Source: Liolophura sinensis (Eukaryota > Mollusca > Polyplacophora > Chitonida > Chitonidae). From it: a DNA stretch of 60,000 nucleotides. The DNA lies in assembly GCF_032854445.1 (NCBI RefSeq), contig NC_088295.1, positions 21,379,385-21,439,384 on the forward strand, read 5' to 3'. The position numbers and the translations under genes are program-made. This document shows positions 24,001 to 31,294 of the stretch, in pieces; positions within the stretch are counted from its first letter, which is position 1; every line of letters begins with the position of its first letter. The notes below the pieces were generated by a model. It was not told where the DNA came from. It was given only the letters and a program-made list of their open reading frames with translations, and did not search any database.

Positions 24001-24545
24001 CATCTGAGATGGGTTTGGACATGGATGCAGCGAATGGCACCTGTCATGATACCCTGCAGTGGTGTCCTCAGTCCGTTTGGGGCTATTTAGGTCATCGGGT
24101 CATTGCCGCCCATTGGTAGGCACCTGAGTGTGTCCAAACCATCACATGAATAGAAACAATTTCTTTTTTCAATATTACGCAGACGGTATCAACTTTCAGC
24201 TGTGAAACTCTCCAACCGTGACAAACCAACATGTGAGAGAAGCAAGTCCTCCCTACTTTCCCAGCGTTAAACGCCTCCAAGGCGTTGTTGGGTAACATAA
24301 GTTAAAGATAGGGAAAAACCAGACTTGATCGATTTAGTATTAACTAGTGTATTATCAGAACATCGGTGAGTCATTCAAAGGAACTAACCCCAAAAATGAG
24401 CAAAATGGCAGTTTTATAACGTTTATCTTTTCCAGCAGTAAGATGAAATTAATGTTTAGACGAGGGAAAAAGATTAAAAAAACAAACACTTACCGCATAT
24501 AAAGACTAGAATGATGATGGGCAGAAAATAGATCTGGTGAGCCAT
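1..24545 (-). CDS. Multidomain GH18 chitinase-like protein gene (2 GH18 + CBM14 array), 3' end outside window
   Basis: Exons in transcription order are: signal peptide 24494-24545; GH18-A 19854-20039, 19401-19648, 18599-18723, 17911-18043, 17010-17186, 16514-16648, 15468-15774; CBM14 13960-14316 and 13156-13560 (a decayed copy at 14627-14967 must be skipped); GH18-B 12475-12639, 10760-11010, 9937-10061, 7697-7811, 6503-6682, 5996-6115, 5377-5758; CBM14 3903-4457, 2294-2848, 921-1391 and 1-24. All junction phases agree, giving more than 1,680 residues. Known for the families: GH18 cleaves chitin using DxxDxDxE, and CBM14 binds chitin through cysteine-stabilised folds. Seen here: GH18-A has DGIDIAWE and GH18-B has DGLDLAWL, so both catalytic motifs are damaged. 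Inferred: a secreted chitin-binding, largely non-catalytic matrix or lining protein. The main doubt is whether GH18-A and GH18-B belong to one transcript or to two adjacent genes. Confidence 0.7.
921..1391 (-). CDS. CBM14 exon of tandem array, copy 3 (shorter linker)
   Basis: This 471-nt exon (157 codons, phase 1-1) has the CBM14 domain intact. The linker has lost 28 codons of TTKxTGS repeat compared with copies 1 and 2, a clean in-frame contraction. The acceptor is TTTAG rather than TTCAG. It ends GPPRNTNEPQN before the same GTGAGT donor. Confidence 0.85.
2294..2848 (-). CDS. CBM14 exon of tandem array, copy 2
   Basis: This 555-nt exon (phase 1-1) has the same layout as 3903-4457. It differs by a few residues (CINNT instead of CTNNT, NPENSV instead of NRGNSV) and has the same number of linker repeats. 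The flanking introns are also near-identical to those of the neighbouring copies, so the duplicated unit is the exon plus about 0.9 kb of intron. Confidence 0.88.
3903..4457 (-). CDS. CBM14 exon of tandem array, copy 1
   Basis: This 555-nt exon (185 codons, phase 1-1) encodes FTQLCTNNTDLLPYNPDC, TRFVQCEPDGWVIKNC, SACLYFNRGNSVCDFPE, VMDC. This is a CBM14 domain with one additional cysteine, followed by about 100 residues of Thr-rich TTKxTGS repeats (21-bp unit) and VVCNGPPRN. It is near-identical to 2294-2848. Plus-strand Val/Pro-rich open frames over it are antisense shadows of the linker. Confidence 0.88.
5377..5758 (-). CDS. GH18-B exon 7 (barrel end) plus TTKFTGS linker
   Basis: This 382-nt exon (phase 0 in, 1 out) encodes ANFIKREDLGGAVVWSLNEE, then DFSGSCG, closing GH18-B. 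A Ser/Thr-rich linker of TTKSTG/TTKFTGS repeats follows, ending LPTTPVVCNGPP and NEPQN. The linker and donor (GTGAGT, phase 1) are the same as those ending the CBM14 exons to the left. This suggests the linker was copied into, or donated by, this exon during array expansion. Confidence 0.85.
5996..6115 (-). CDS. GH18-B exon 6
   Basis: This 120-nt exon (40 codons, phase 0-0) encodes ICNALSGYQTAWDNVRRVPF, then AYNTKLVWLTYDNERSVREK, the GH18 substrate-cleft block (WDxxxxVPFAYxxxxWVxYDNxxSxxxK). It has a TTTAG acceptor and a GTAATC donor. Confidence 0.85.
6503..6682 (-). CDS. GH18-B exon 5
   Basis: This 180-nt exon (60 codons, phase 0-0) encodes NWTVNYYLNNGLSRGKLVMG, then IPVYGRQFRLAN, matching the GH18 block KLVxGIPTYGRSF. 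It ends GITPYFL before a GTAAAT donor. It is the counterpart of 17010-17186. Confidence 0.85.
7046..7285 (-). repeat. SINE family C copy, degenerate
   Basis: In the intron between GH18-B exons 4 and 5. It carries a block with GCTTGGGGATTTTACGTCGC near 7050, a middle GTGTCTTCTTGTAGCAGGAC, and GGATCAACCAGTCCTG near 7216. The same middle blocks occur in opposite orientation at 9594-9780. The end beginning near 7046 resembles the (CACT)-tail end of SINE family B. I recognise the arrangement as a mollusc-type tRNA-derived SINE, but this is from memory. Confidence 0.5.
7405..7447 (-). pseudogene. Fragment of GH18-B exon 3
   Basis: On the reverse strand TTTATATCAAGCTTTCTCAG runs into AGGAAGC, nearly repeating the 5' end of the exon at 9937-10061 (TTTATATAAAGCTTTCTCAG, then AGGAAGC). 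After about 30 bp the similarity stops and the frame reads into unrelated sequence. It is best explained as a small relic of a partial duplication. It is not a usable exon, having no donor and lacking the rest of the domain. Confidence 0.5.
7697..7811 (-). CDS. GH18-B exon 4
   Basis: This 115-nt exon (phase 2 in, 0 out) encodes YADFVNVLAFDYHLRCADRT, then GMNAPLYAGTGE, matching the GH18 block YVDFxNVMTYDxHG...TGxNxPLY. Unlike domain A, the Asp of the YDxH motif is kept (FDYH). The acceptor is TTTCAG and the donor GTAAAA. Confidence 0.85.
8001..8158 (+). repeat. SINE family A copy with internal deletion
   Basis: It has a degraded tRNA-like head (ggcctggtgctttacg...), then CCTGTGAGTTCAAG, then a jump to the 3' block AAATACTCTTGAGTACGGCG and TAAAACACCAATCAA, and an AAATAAAT-type tail. 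About 100 bp of the full element (compare 38184-38441) is missing in the middle. Confidence 0.7.
8160..9015. repeat. Minisatellite, 42-bp unit
   Basis: About 20 tandem units sit in the intron between GH18-B exons 3 and 4. The consensus contains GTATTGATTGTTAAAGGGAA, TAAGCAATGC, then TCTACTCCCGCC. Four units at about 8489-8660 are nearly perfect and the flanks are diverged, which is typical of central homogenisation. Open frames through it, on both strands, exist only because the 42-bp unit is a multiple of three. Confidence 0.85.
9194..9268 (+). repeat. SINE family A, 5'-truncated copy
   Basis: Only the 3' part is present: CGCCGTCGTATAATTGAAAT, TCTTGAGTACGGCGTAAAAC, then CACCAATC and an AAATAAAT tail. 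Confidence 0.75.
9594..9780 (+). repeat. SINE family C copy, partial
   Basis: It contains CAGGACTGGTTGATCCGGTG, CATGTCTGATGTCTTCGG and GACACAGCATATGTACACAC, the reverse complement of blocks in the copy at 7046-7285. It lies just downstream of GH18-B exon 3 in the intron. Confidence 0.5.
9937..10061 (-). CDS. GH18-B exon 3
   Basis: This 125-nt exon (phase 0 in, 2 out) encodes ALYKAFSEEAMSIPTSRLLL, then TVATGAKKEVIDGSYIIPEL. It matches GH18-A exon 3 in length and phases. The acceptor is TTGTCAG. The donor AG|GTTGGC is weak, yet it is the only site that gives the required phase. Confidence 0.8.
10760..11010 (-). CDS. GH18-B exon 2, catalytic Glu lost
   Basis: This 251-nt exon (phase 1 in, 0 out) encodes HEVLALRSQNPNLKVLLSIG, then GWNHLQAPFNDLV, and the catalytic strand FDGLDLAWLFPS. 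In DxxDxDxE the last Asp is Ala and the proton-donor Glu is Leu, so this domain should be unable to hydrolyse chitin. The rest of the exon is well conserved, including S(I)GGW, as in chi-lectin-type proteins that bind but do not cleave. Confidence 0.85.
11494..11634 (+). mobile_element. Relic of an unclassified RT element (short fragment)
   Basis: It is a reverse-transcriptase block resembling KFGE...MGTNYA, clearly related at nucleotide level to 57468-57605 (shared GTGAAATTCGGGGAA and GATGGGTACAAATT). It has a frame break and is only 140 bp, lying in the intron between GH18-B exons 1 and 2. Confidence 0.55.
11970..12005. repeat. AT-rich imperfect palindrome
   Basis: TCATATATGATATATGG followed by ATATATCATATATA forms an imperfect hairpin in an intron. 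It could be simple AT sequence only. Confidence 0.4.
12475..12639 (-). CDS. GH18-B exon 1 (barrel start)
   Basis: This 165-nt exon (phase 1-1) encodes AQTNYRMVCYVTKRDYFPP, then DVNLCTHLIYAFASLNEN, a clear GH18 opening with the CTHLIYAFA strand. The acceptor is CCTTCAG and the donor GTAATG. No signal-peptide exon of its own was found in the 516 bp separating it from the CBM14 exon, which supports a fused two-domain gene. Confidence 0.85.
13156..13560 (-). CDS. CBM14 exon with long Thr/Ser linker
   Basis: This 405-nt exon is phase 1 in. It encodes the same six-cysteine CBM14 domain as the previous exon, followed by a longer, different mucin-like linker ending STTPDP. The end can be read two ways. 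A GTGAGT donor in phase 1 would join to the GH18-B exon at 12639 and make DPCAQTNY. If the donor is not used, the frame stops at TAG two codons later. The strong donor and the phase match favour splicing on. Confidence 0.8.
13960..14316 (-). CDS. CBM14 (peritrophin-A) exon with Thr-rich linker
   Basis: This 357-nt exon is phase 1-1. It encodes FDQLCQNPGQRLPVNTDC, then RKFVQC, DCPEQTYFS, QCENISEVRDC: six cysteines in the CBM14 spacing, with the aromatic and RKFVQC signatures that bind chitin. A Ser/Thr-rich linker follows, ending at a phase-1 GTAAGT donor. The first half is almost identical to 13156-13560, including the flanking intron, so the copies arose by recent tandem duplication. Confidence 0.85.
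14627..14967 (-). pseudogene. Decayed CBM14 exon copy
   Basis: This is a duplicate of the CBM14 exon at 13960-14316 with recognisable acceptor and donor (GTAAATA). Compared with that copy it lacks 13 bp between the first and second cysteine codons, which shifts the frame to an early stop. The fourth cysteine (DCPEQ) is Phe (DFPEQ). Its 341-nt length is not a multiple of three, so including it would break the protein. It must be skipped in a working transcript, unless the deletion is an assembly error. Confidence 0.75.
15468..15774 (-). CDS. GH18-A exon 7 (barrel end) plus Thr-rich linker
   Basis: This 307-nt exon (phase 0 in, 1 out) encodes AEFIVDNSLGGAMVWSLDRD, then DFSNSCGEGNFPLL, which is the closing strand of GH18 with its conserved GGAMxWSxDxDDF. 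A Thr/Pro/Ser-rich linker suited to O-glycosylation follows, ending at a phase-1 GTAAGT donor. The CBM14 exons downstream are all phase 1-1, so they can be gained or lost without shifting the frame. Confidence 0.85.
16514..16648 (-). CDS. GH18-A exon 6
   Basis: This 135-nt exon (45 codons, phase 0-0) encodes TCDGLSARDQSRRWVDAYD, then APYASYGKEWITYESTRSIQ, matching the GH18 block PYAYxGxxWVxYDDxxSIxxK. It has a TAG acceptor and a GTGAGA donor. Confidence 0.85.
16796..16836. repeat. Poly-C/CA low-complexity tract
   Basis: A run of C with a few A residues in the intron between GH18-A exons 5 and 6. It is prone to length error in assemblies. Confidence 0.8.
17010..17186 (-). CDS. GH18-A exon 5
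   Basis: This 177-nt exon (59 codons, phase 0-0) encodes NWTVNYFIDLGLPPDKINLG, then IPTFGLKFSL, matching the GH18 block GxPxxKLVLGIPTYGRSFTL. The Tyr of PTYG is Phe. The exon ends in DDRVPYYQ before a GTATGT donor. Confidence 0.85.
17911..18043 (-). CDS. GH18-A exon 4
   Basis: This 133-nt exon (phase 2 in, 0 out) encodes YIDYANILSYNYHNHCQ, then NVTGLNAPLYSSQEE, corresponding to the family block YVDFxNVMTYDFHG...TGHNSPLY. The Asp of the YDxHG motif, which lines the active site, is Asn here (SYNYHN). This is a second departure from the catalytic consensus in domain A. Confidence 0.85.
18599..18723 (-). CDS. GH18-A exon 3
   Basis: This 125-nt exon (phase 0 in, 2 out) encodes ELRTAFNAEADAQGNDRLLL, then AVTLASTKGTIDASYDIPSI. 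These are the helix and strand after the catalytic strand in GH18 (LLLTAAVSAG...YDIP). The acceptor is ATTACAG and the donor GTAAAT. It has exactly the same length and phases as the GH18-B exon at 9937-10061. Confidence 0.85.
19401..19648 (-). CDS. GH18-A exon 2 with altered catalytic motif
   Basis: This 248-nt exon (phase 1 in, 0 out) encodes SYNELVDMKSINPRMKVLLS, then VGG, then the catalytic strand FDGIDIAWEFPG. The family consensus is DGxDxDWEYP. The proton-donor Glu is kept, but the last Asp of DxxDxDxE is Ala, and the Trp of the usual S(I/V)GGW is Pro. Loss of that Asp usually strongly impairs hydrolysis, so this domain is probably weakly active or inactive. Confidence 0.85.
19854..20039 (-). 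CDS. GH18-A exon 1 (barrel start)
   Basis: This 186-nt exon is phase 1 in and phase 1 out. It encodes the GH18 N-terminal strand YKLVCYFSNQSQY, then EDIPACRCTHIHFGYAQI, matching the family's YKxVCYFTNW...CTHIxYAF opening. The acceptor is TTGCAG and the donor GTGAGT. Its counterpart in GH18-B is 12475-12639 with the same phases. Confidence 0.85.
20131..20247 (-). other. Exon-like orphan fragment, possibly lipase-derived
   Basis: A 117-nt stretch (exactly 39 codons, phase 0 both sides) lies between an AG acceptor and a GTGAGT donor. It encodes a peptide including CNRNIVVDWRELGKF. The NxIVVDW block resembles the strand before the nucleophile region of pancreatic-type lipases (CNVIVVDW). The phase is incompatible with insertion between the signal peptide and GH18-A. 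It could be a stray exon, an exon of an unrecognised gene, or chance. Confidence 0.25.
22371..22453 (-). other. Exon-like orphan fragment, possibly lipase-derived
   Basis: An 83-nt open stretch lies between a TAG acceptor and a GTAAAA donor. It encodes a peptide containing GGHAQFPANGSFDTVD. The block GHAQFPANG resembles the GHxDFYPNGG block of animal pancreatic-type lipases, but the match is short and approximate. Its phases (2 in, 1 out) do not fit the chitinase gene. It may be a relic exon or chance. Confidence 0.2.
24494..24545 (-). CDS. Exon 1: signal peptide of chitinase-like gene
   Basis: On the reverse strand an ATG opens MAHQIYFLPIIILVFIC, a typical hydrophobic signal peptide. A strong GTAAGT donor then follows in phase 1. 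The split codon (G + AA) joins exactly to the first GH18-A exon, giving ...FICEQTWQYK, where the mature GH18 domain should begin. The fit of hydrophobic core, donor and phase over a 4.45-kb intron supports this start. No TATA box was evident just upstream. Confidence 0.75.
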
Positions 24546-26631
24546 GGTGTATTGTACAGACTAAAAGATTTCGTAACAGGATCAACCCTCGATGGTGATC
24601 TAAGATCATCTATGGCGAATGGCCCTAACTGGAGATCTCAGGGTTTGTTGGAAGATCATAGCCAACTGTCAACTTTATGAAGAAAAGACTCTCATCACAG
24701 ACGATGACTAACACTCCTTAGTTCTGGTTCAGTCTCTTTTCCTGATCTGGACGTCTACCGTTTTGCCTAACTTCCTCATCAAACTTCAGCAATAAACTGA
24801 GCTGAACTATAATCCGATAAGCCGTGGATGTGTGAATGGGATCAGAGGAAACCCCACACATGCGTATATTTGTCCCGATCAGTTTCTTATCCAGTGGTAA
24901 ATTTAACTCAGAAATATTAAGCACTCTCCACCACTGAATACCCGTGATAAAACTGTGACCATAATTCACAAAGCCCCGTGTGTGCATACGACGAATGTCT
25001 GACGCTTCTATTCAAACTGAAATTGAGCTATTCTGCCTCAGGACTGTGAGCATATTCCTCTTTTCAATAGGACTGTACTAAAGACGCGTACATATATATA
25101 CAACTCCTAACTTGATGAATGGACTTTGTGATGTCTACAAGGTCTACAGATTAACACATATTGGTATACAGATATAATATGAAATGCGACCCGAACGTCC
25201 GCCTAGACCAATAGACTTTATTCTGTAGGAAACACATGGATTTTGCTGCACAATGACATTCATCACGACTCCTATTAAAAGCTTACAAGTGTTGGGCGTT
25301 TTGTTGACGTTCTTTCAACCATGCTATCAGCTTATTGAACGAAAGAAAATGAGCATTGAGGAGAGTGGGACGTTCTCAGTGCTATCTCCCTAACAATTTG
25401 CCGCCCACAGAGGTCAGTAAGCCATGGCACGTTCAAAAGCTGTGAATAATGATATGTAGGGAAAGACACAACAGGGCTGTGGCGATTAATCAAACAACAA
25501 TATCTCTGTCAGTCTTTGTTATTCGAAGTTTTTTGATGAATACTGTCAGCATTCGCCATTTTTAAATACTTAAAATAGATAAGAACATATATTTTATAGC
25601 ATTTGGCTTCATCAATAGACTTAACCTACATAATTACGTCATGGTATGGCGTTAAACTACAGTTCAATAAATAAATACGTCACTGACGGTCTCTTGTAAT
25701 GAATAGTGATATAAAAAAGTGATCAAGTTTCCATTCTGTACGAGGACGAAACGTGCAGGCTATAGTTAGTAGGCATATTAGCTACAAAATGAGCGGCTTA
25801 CATGCAGTCCGATTACTTCATCCTGTTCTGAGGAAAACCATAGATGACTAGCACGCGCTGACCATGTCGGTTGTTCAGGCTTTCATTTAACATGGGTAAA
25901 CACATGAAGGCTAATATAAAATACTGATCTAGTTGATATATATTAGCGATAAACACAAAAATATATCAGGTAAGGATACACTTGAATTTTATGGCCTTTA
26001 GAACGTATGGTGACTTATTCCTGTCAATCATAATAATATTAAACTTGATCGGGAGCACCGTAATATGAATTGCTGTAGCAAACATACAAGCATGTTGTAT
26101 TAACATTTCATCAGCCCCAATATTGTTTCCATGTATACTTGGAGAGATACTGTTACACTGTCTTCAAGTATCAAAGAACTAATCAAAATAGCTCAGTCTC
26201 CAGACAAAAAGCCTTTCGGGACAAACCCTTATCAGAGAACGGAGATGGTGAGTGTCACGATTCAGGCCTTACCTAGGGATCCAAGCAGTTTGTTTTGGAA
26301 CCAGATTCATAGCGGAAATATTTGACATTTCAAAGTATGCAAGCCCTTTGTGAAAACCAAAATCCGTGAGCATTAACTCTAAATATATCTCCGACACAAG
26401 AGTATAAACAGAACACTTTTGTCCATTGGCAAATTCAAAGTTTCGACATTTGACATTTCAAGACATCTAATCGAATGAAGTCAACAGTAGTTGTTTTATG
26501 CAAACGATAGCGGTCCATTTGATGAGCAATGAAAGTAAACAAAGCTAAACGGAATAAGAAACAAATGATATCCACACAGATAGACTGATAGATCTACGCG
26601 TCGTACAAATTACTACCAGCATTTAGTAAAA

Positions 26632-26968
26632 GTCTGTCTGGCTATAAAATCATTTCAAATCCCTAAATTGAGTCAATGGGTCATTAGGAACGCCTTAGAA
26701 TCTATATCTGGTCATTCACAGGATGTTATATAGAGTTAGATATGTCTTCAGACTCGTCCAGCTTTGGAGTGAAAATCGTAATAATGAAAAAATTCTCAGT
26801 TCTCGCACCATTGCTATTCCAATATCAAATGTGTCTGTCTGGCTATGAATCATTTAAAGCCCCTAAATTGTGTAAGCCTATCGTTAGAGAACGCCTGAGA
26901 ATCTATATCTGGTCATCCACACAACCTTATATAGAGCTCCCAGATATGTCTTCAGACTCGTCCAGCTT
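26632..26968. repeat. Direct duplication of ~135 bp (two copies ~200 bp apart)
   Basis: The segments 26632-26765 and about 26830-26968 share GTCTGTCTGGCTAT, GAATCTATATCTGGTCAT and AGATATGTCTTCAGACTCGT. Differences are scattered substitutions and small indels. No coding potential is apparent. Confidence 0.75.
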
Positions 26969-27857
26969 CTGCAGTTTTGGCTAAACTTTTGTCTGTATGT
27001 AAAAGGGAGGTGGATGTAATTTGCACTTAAAGCTAGAAGAATTTAACTCTCCAGCTGAACCCATGACTGTAAGCTGTGATCGTCAGACCTCTGACTAAAT
27101 AAATAAATATTACGTAACACGTATTTCTTTTATTACACTACCCGTTTGAAAATTAATAATTACGTAGCATGTAAATTTTTCTAAAATAACTCGAAGGCTG
27201 GTTTTATTACGTTATGAACTCAGTCAGGTTATTCAGGTATTATCGCATTTACTGATGAACATGAGCATTACCTTTAGAAATGACCAGGTTTTGAACATGT
27301 CGTCTTAGTAAATCGAGTAGCAATCAGTATTGCTGTACAGAAGAAAAGAATACACATGGCTTGATTTGAATTAATAGATAAAGTTATCATCAACACCAGG
27401 CTGTTAGGTTCAATACCAATCAAATAAACCAAAATAAAATCATTTTTTACTTTTAGTCCCCTCAGTATCAGAATAGATAAAATAGTTTGATGTAAACTCT
27501 TCTAGCTATTCAAATAGTTTATTGTTTATGGCAATGACCCTGAACTGTCAATGATTGCAAAAAATGTTTTGATTTAAATTGTTATAAATATGTATCCATA
27601 TCAGAGATTTTTTGTTACCATTAAGAATTATGAGCTTTCATGCTTTGTTGATTTTGTGTAAAATTACAAGTCACTTCGAGGGCGCAAACCTCTGTCATAC
27701 TGTAGTTACATGTTCAAAACCACGTGATACCAATACTCTGCTGTATACACCACTACAAGTTTTATCTGGGAAACGTTGAAGAATTGCTTCAAAATACCTG
27801 CATCCTGATCCTGATGCGTATCATCGCTGTGTTGTAATCAACCTGTGAACAAAAGTT

Positions 27858-28022
27858 ACTGACAGACAAACAGACAGACCGGCAATCAGAACGACAGACA
27901 GGCAAACAGACAGACAGCCAAGTAGAACCACAGACATACAGACAGACAGATACAGGCAATCAGAACGATAGACAGGCAAGCAGATAAAGACAGGAAATCA
28001 GAACGACAGACAAACAGATACA
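27858..28022. repeat. (CAGA)n-rich microsatellite
   Basis: An interrupted array of CAGACAGA/CAGGCAAACAGA units with inserts such as AATCAGAACGACAGACAGG that themselves repeat. Confidence 0.85.
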
Positions 28023-29654
28023 GAGGTAAATACTTTCAAACATAACAGTATGTCTTCTTGATACGCTTAGTTAGAGAGCTGAGGCCAACTTCAACTTAAA
28101 ATCATGACATAGATCTATCTATAGGTCCATCTATACATAACGCACCTTTACTCTCATATAGAGAGGCATGGTTGCTTGAACAAACATCGAGCCTTTTATT
28201 AGGCCACGTAATGGCTTTAGGGTAAACTGAAATTGCATGACTTCCATGCAAAAATCACATTAAACCCGCCTAGTCAATTTCCTAACGGATAATACCAGCA
28301 ATGCTCATTTACTGACAATTTTTATTTGAGTTTATTAATTGCCAGATTTCTATCAAATGTATTTTTGCGTTCCCATGGCTGCAGTTCTTTGTGGATGCAC
28401 AAAGGCTTTATTTGGTGTTGGAGAGAGGACAAGGGCACGCCCGTGTATATTCGTACTCTTAGTCAAGTCTCACATGACTCTGTGTTCGTGTTGTCCTTTG
28501 TTATATATATATATATAAGAACGTCAGACAGAGTTGCTCAGTACAAAAGTGGAATATTTCGAATGATAGATAGATATATATCAGTGTAATAAAAAAGGTA
28601 GGAGCTTATCTTCTGCGATGTTACCTAATGGTATATAGGACAATTAAAGATGCTATTAAAGAAATCCATTCTATAGCCACGCATGCAACATTACAGTATT
28701 TATTTAAAACCTATTTATTATTTATCTAATAAGACTTAACATGTTGGGATATTACTCACACATGTAACATATAATTCATATCAGTACTGCAGTCAACACT
28801 CTGGTTATCTTTCATACTGATTATTTCCTCCCGAATTCAGTGCGCACATTTGAGCCATTTCACTTATCCGATCATTTGATCCGTATTATACTCAGAATAC
28901 AAGAATAATAAGCCGTTGATTTTCAGCCCCATAGCCACTTAATGTATGAACTGACCTGGGTAGAACCTAAGTTCTGTTTGGACAAATGATCTAGGTCTAT
29001 ATGATCTAGGTAGATGGTCGTTTACCGGCCGTCAACCAAAATTGACGTTTCGGGTCAAACAGTCATAAGGGGTAAGGCCAATTCCCAAACCGGCGCATAA
29101 CACACACCACCAAAGAAGGTATACAAAGCACAAACTTGTAAAGAGAAAGCTTTCAACAAGTTTCAATAGTGTTAGAAAAACGGAAGGAATAATTAAGCGA
29201 ATGGATTGAAAATATACAAATGTAACTGAAATTGCGCCCCACTTGAGTGGGTTGTAGGGCACAGTTAGTACCAACCTTCTATTCTTTCCTGGTTGTCCCA
29301 GGTGCTGTATTTTCCCTCTCAGGTCTTTCTGTCCTGATAAGTCCACGCGACATATGTAAAGGCATGTTTCGGATATATCATAATAGATCACATATGTTGT
29401 CAATTAATATGGTCATACTGATATCTCTCTGAAAATCAGTGAGCATGTTCTAAGTGATTACTTTTCTCTTAAAATGTCATTATGATGTCGTATTTTCAAT
29501 GACCACACAATGTGGACCGCTTGGTCTATTGAATCACACATAACTATACTGTAACTGTTCATTCAACCGAAAGATTTTTGTACACCTTACTCTTAGCCAC
29601 AGTGTTATAGCCACAGGCAGTGTAGAGGGTGTACCGCTAAATTATTGATTTTTT

Positions 29655-29712
29655 TGACTGTTGGTGTTTTACACCATACTCAGGAATATTTCATTTTTAT
29701 ACGAGGGCGGTT
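29655..29712 (-). repeat. SINE family A, 3'-end fragment
   Basis: The sequence GTTGGTGTTTTACACCATAC, then TCAGGAATATTTCA and ATACGAGGGCGG, matches the reversed 3' block of family A with substitutions. Confidence 0.65.
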
Positions 29713-29986
29713 GTGCGGCTAATAACAGTTTACTTAATATTAGTTATTATTTATTATTAAATCATCCATTGCTGGCTTGTATGTGCTTGGTAGGCGTTGT
29801 GATGTCGGCCTAATGGTACATATGTCGCACAGTCACGTGTCACGTTATATTATAATACTATGATGTACCAGTCTCATTTATCTACGGTAACCACACTGTT
29901 GTTGTCCACCTCATAGATTCATTTTCAGAGCACATGATACAGTGACATAGCGACAAACGAAGGCCTGTCTTAGGGTCAATCATAGA

Positions 29987-30236
29987 AAAGGGCCTCCGTT
30001 GTCTAGTGATAGCGTGCTCGCGCAACACAGGCCCAGGAATCTGACCAAAGCAATCGCAGTGAGTCCAACTCATGCTGACTTTCTCTCCTGTCGTACATGT
30101 GTGAAGCAACTTATCAGCAACTTGTGGAGGATCGTGGGTTTCTCCGGTATCTGCCCGGTTTCCTTGCACCATGATGCTGGTTGCGTGGTAAAAGAAAAAT
30201 AATGAGCAATCAAATAAGTAAATAAATAAATCAACC
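29987..30236 (+). repeat. SINE family A, diverged near-full-length copy
   Basis: It has a tRNA-like head (gggcctccgttgtctagtga), then GCAGTGAGTCCAACTCATGC, TGACTTTCTCTCC, GGATCGTGGGTTTCTCCGG, CACCATGATGCTGG, and a 3' tail of AAATAAATAAATC. The block ending in GAGTACGGCG is lost. Confidence 0.65.
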
Positions 30237-30934
30237 ATAGATACTCATCAGCAAAATACGGAAAATCCAGCCAGATAGGACAGGGAGAGAGAGTTAAGAT
30301 ATCATCAGAATCTGGAAGACTCATTAGTTCACATGTTGGGTACCCTGGCACATCGTTAGATATAAAAGTGTCATTAGAAGCTGTAAAAGCCTTTATTGTT
30401 ACTTTCTTACGGCCTCAACGGCTGATTACTCTAAAACCCTGTTTACGATTACCAGTACGTGCCCTCACGAATGACCAGGCTCTCCTGACAGGTTTTGCGA
30501 CAAATTGTCAAGGCTGTTTTTGATGGGGACATTAGCTCAGAAGCAACTAAACATCTACCGTTCACATAAATGTCCGCTTGGGTACTTAACGTTTTACGAG
30601 TGAACCGTCGAAGACTAAGTCACTGCTAAAATGTTTCTTCAGTGGCAGATTTTCGAGTTCTCAGACTTAGAGTACAGTACTTACTTCAGTAATTGACAGC
30701 CGTCAAAAATTAAAAGTTCTAGTAATTAGGAGTTTAACAAAACAAATAGAGTAACTAAATTTATGATTACTATGGTGATCACCTGCACTTGGTCAGATAT
30801 TCACGACTGAGGACATGGCTATATCTGCAACATTGGCTAAACAAAACTCGACATGCTTATAAACTGATCGAGTGACCTTGCATGGCTTTTATGTTATTGT
30901 ATGACGAATGTTATGACAAAACAGCATCTTAAGT

Positions 30935-31165
30935 AACGCTAGACCAGTGACGTTTAAAAAAAACTGCATTCTTTCACCTAATTCTGCTTAAGCCGTGGTG
31001 CTAGCGGCGTGTAATTTGCAACTATTTAAGCATTTATAAGAACAATTAGAATGAAACCAAAACTGAGGTGAACTGACAAGAGGCCGTATTTCACCGGATA
31101 CGTGTAACCATTTGCCAGCTATCATACTATCCCTGCTGCTCTATCTTTGCTGTACGTCATCATTA
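30935..31165 (+). repeat. Unclassified dispersed repeat R, copy 1
   Basis: It contains CTAGACCAGTGACG, TTCTGCTTAAGCCGTGGTG, TTTATAAGAACAATTAGAAT and GGCCGTATTTCACC. Related sequence occurs at 43010-43345 in the same orientation and at 54800-54985 inverted. No ORF, tRNA head or simple tail was seen, so its class is unknown (non-autonomous DNA element or decayed element). Confidence 0.6.
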
Positions 31166-31294
31166 CAGATTATATTGTCGTCATACCTAAACTCACTACC
31201 CGGTTTACACTATGATTTCTCAGAATAACGTCCGAGTTGTCGATGTTAATAGATATAATCTATTTTTCTAGCGAGTCTCCTATATTCAAATTCG

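Larger units (their letters stand above)
20040..24493 (-). other. Intron 1 (4.45 kb) of chitinase-like gene
   Basis: This intron separates the signal-peptide exon from GH18-A. It is mostly AT-rich unique sequence without long ORFs. It contains two short exon-like open stretches on the same strand, at 22371-22453 and 20131-20247, which do not fit the chitinase reading frame and are listed separately. No SINE of the families seen elsewhere was recognised in it. Confidence 0.5.
24546..29650. other. Intergenic region upstream of the chitinase-like gene
   Basis: It lies between the divergent chitinase-like and opsin genes. No gene is supported. Short ORFs have no family features, splice context or signal sequence. 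Contents seen are a local duplication at 26632-26968 and CAGA-type simple sequence at 27858-28022. No clear TATA box was found within 150 bp upstream of the chitinase start. Confidence 0.5.

Noticed and set aside
24718-24987. 89-codon reverse-strand ORF just upstream of the chitinase-like gene
   Set aside because: No signal peptide, domain or splice sites were seen, and the length is within chance expectation.
29032-29403. 123-codon reverse-strand ORF
   Set aside because: Hydrophobic, low-complexity composition without a recognisable domain or splice context. It may be a decayed transposon piece, but this could not be supported.
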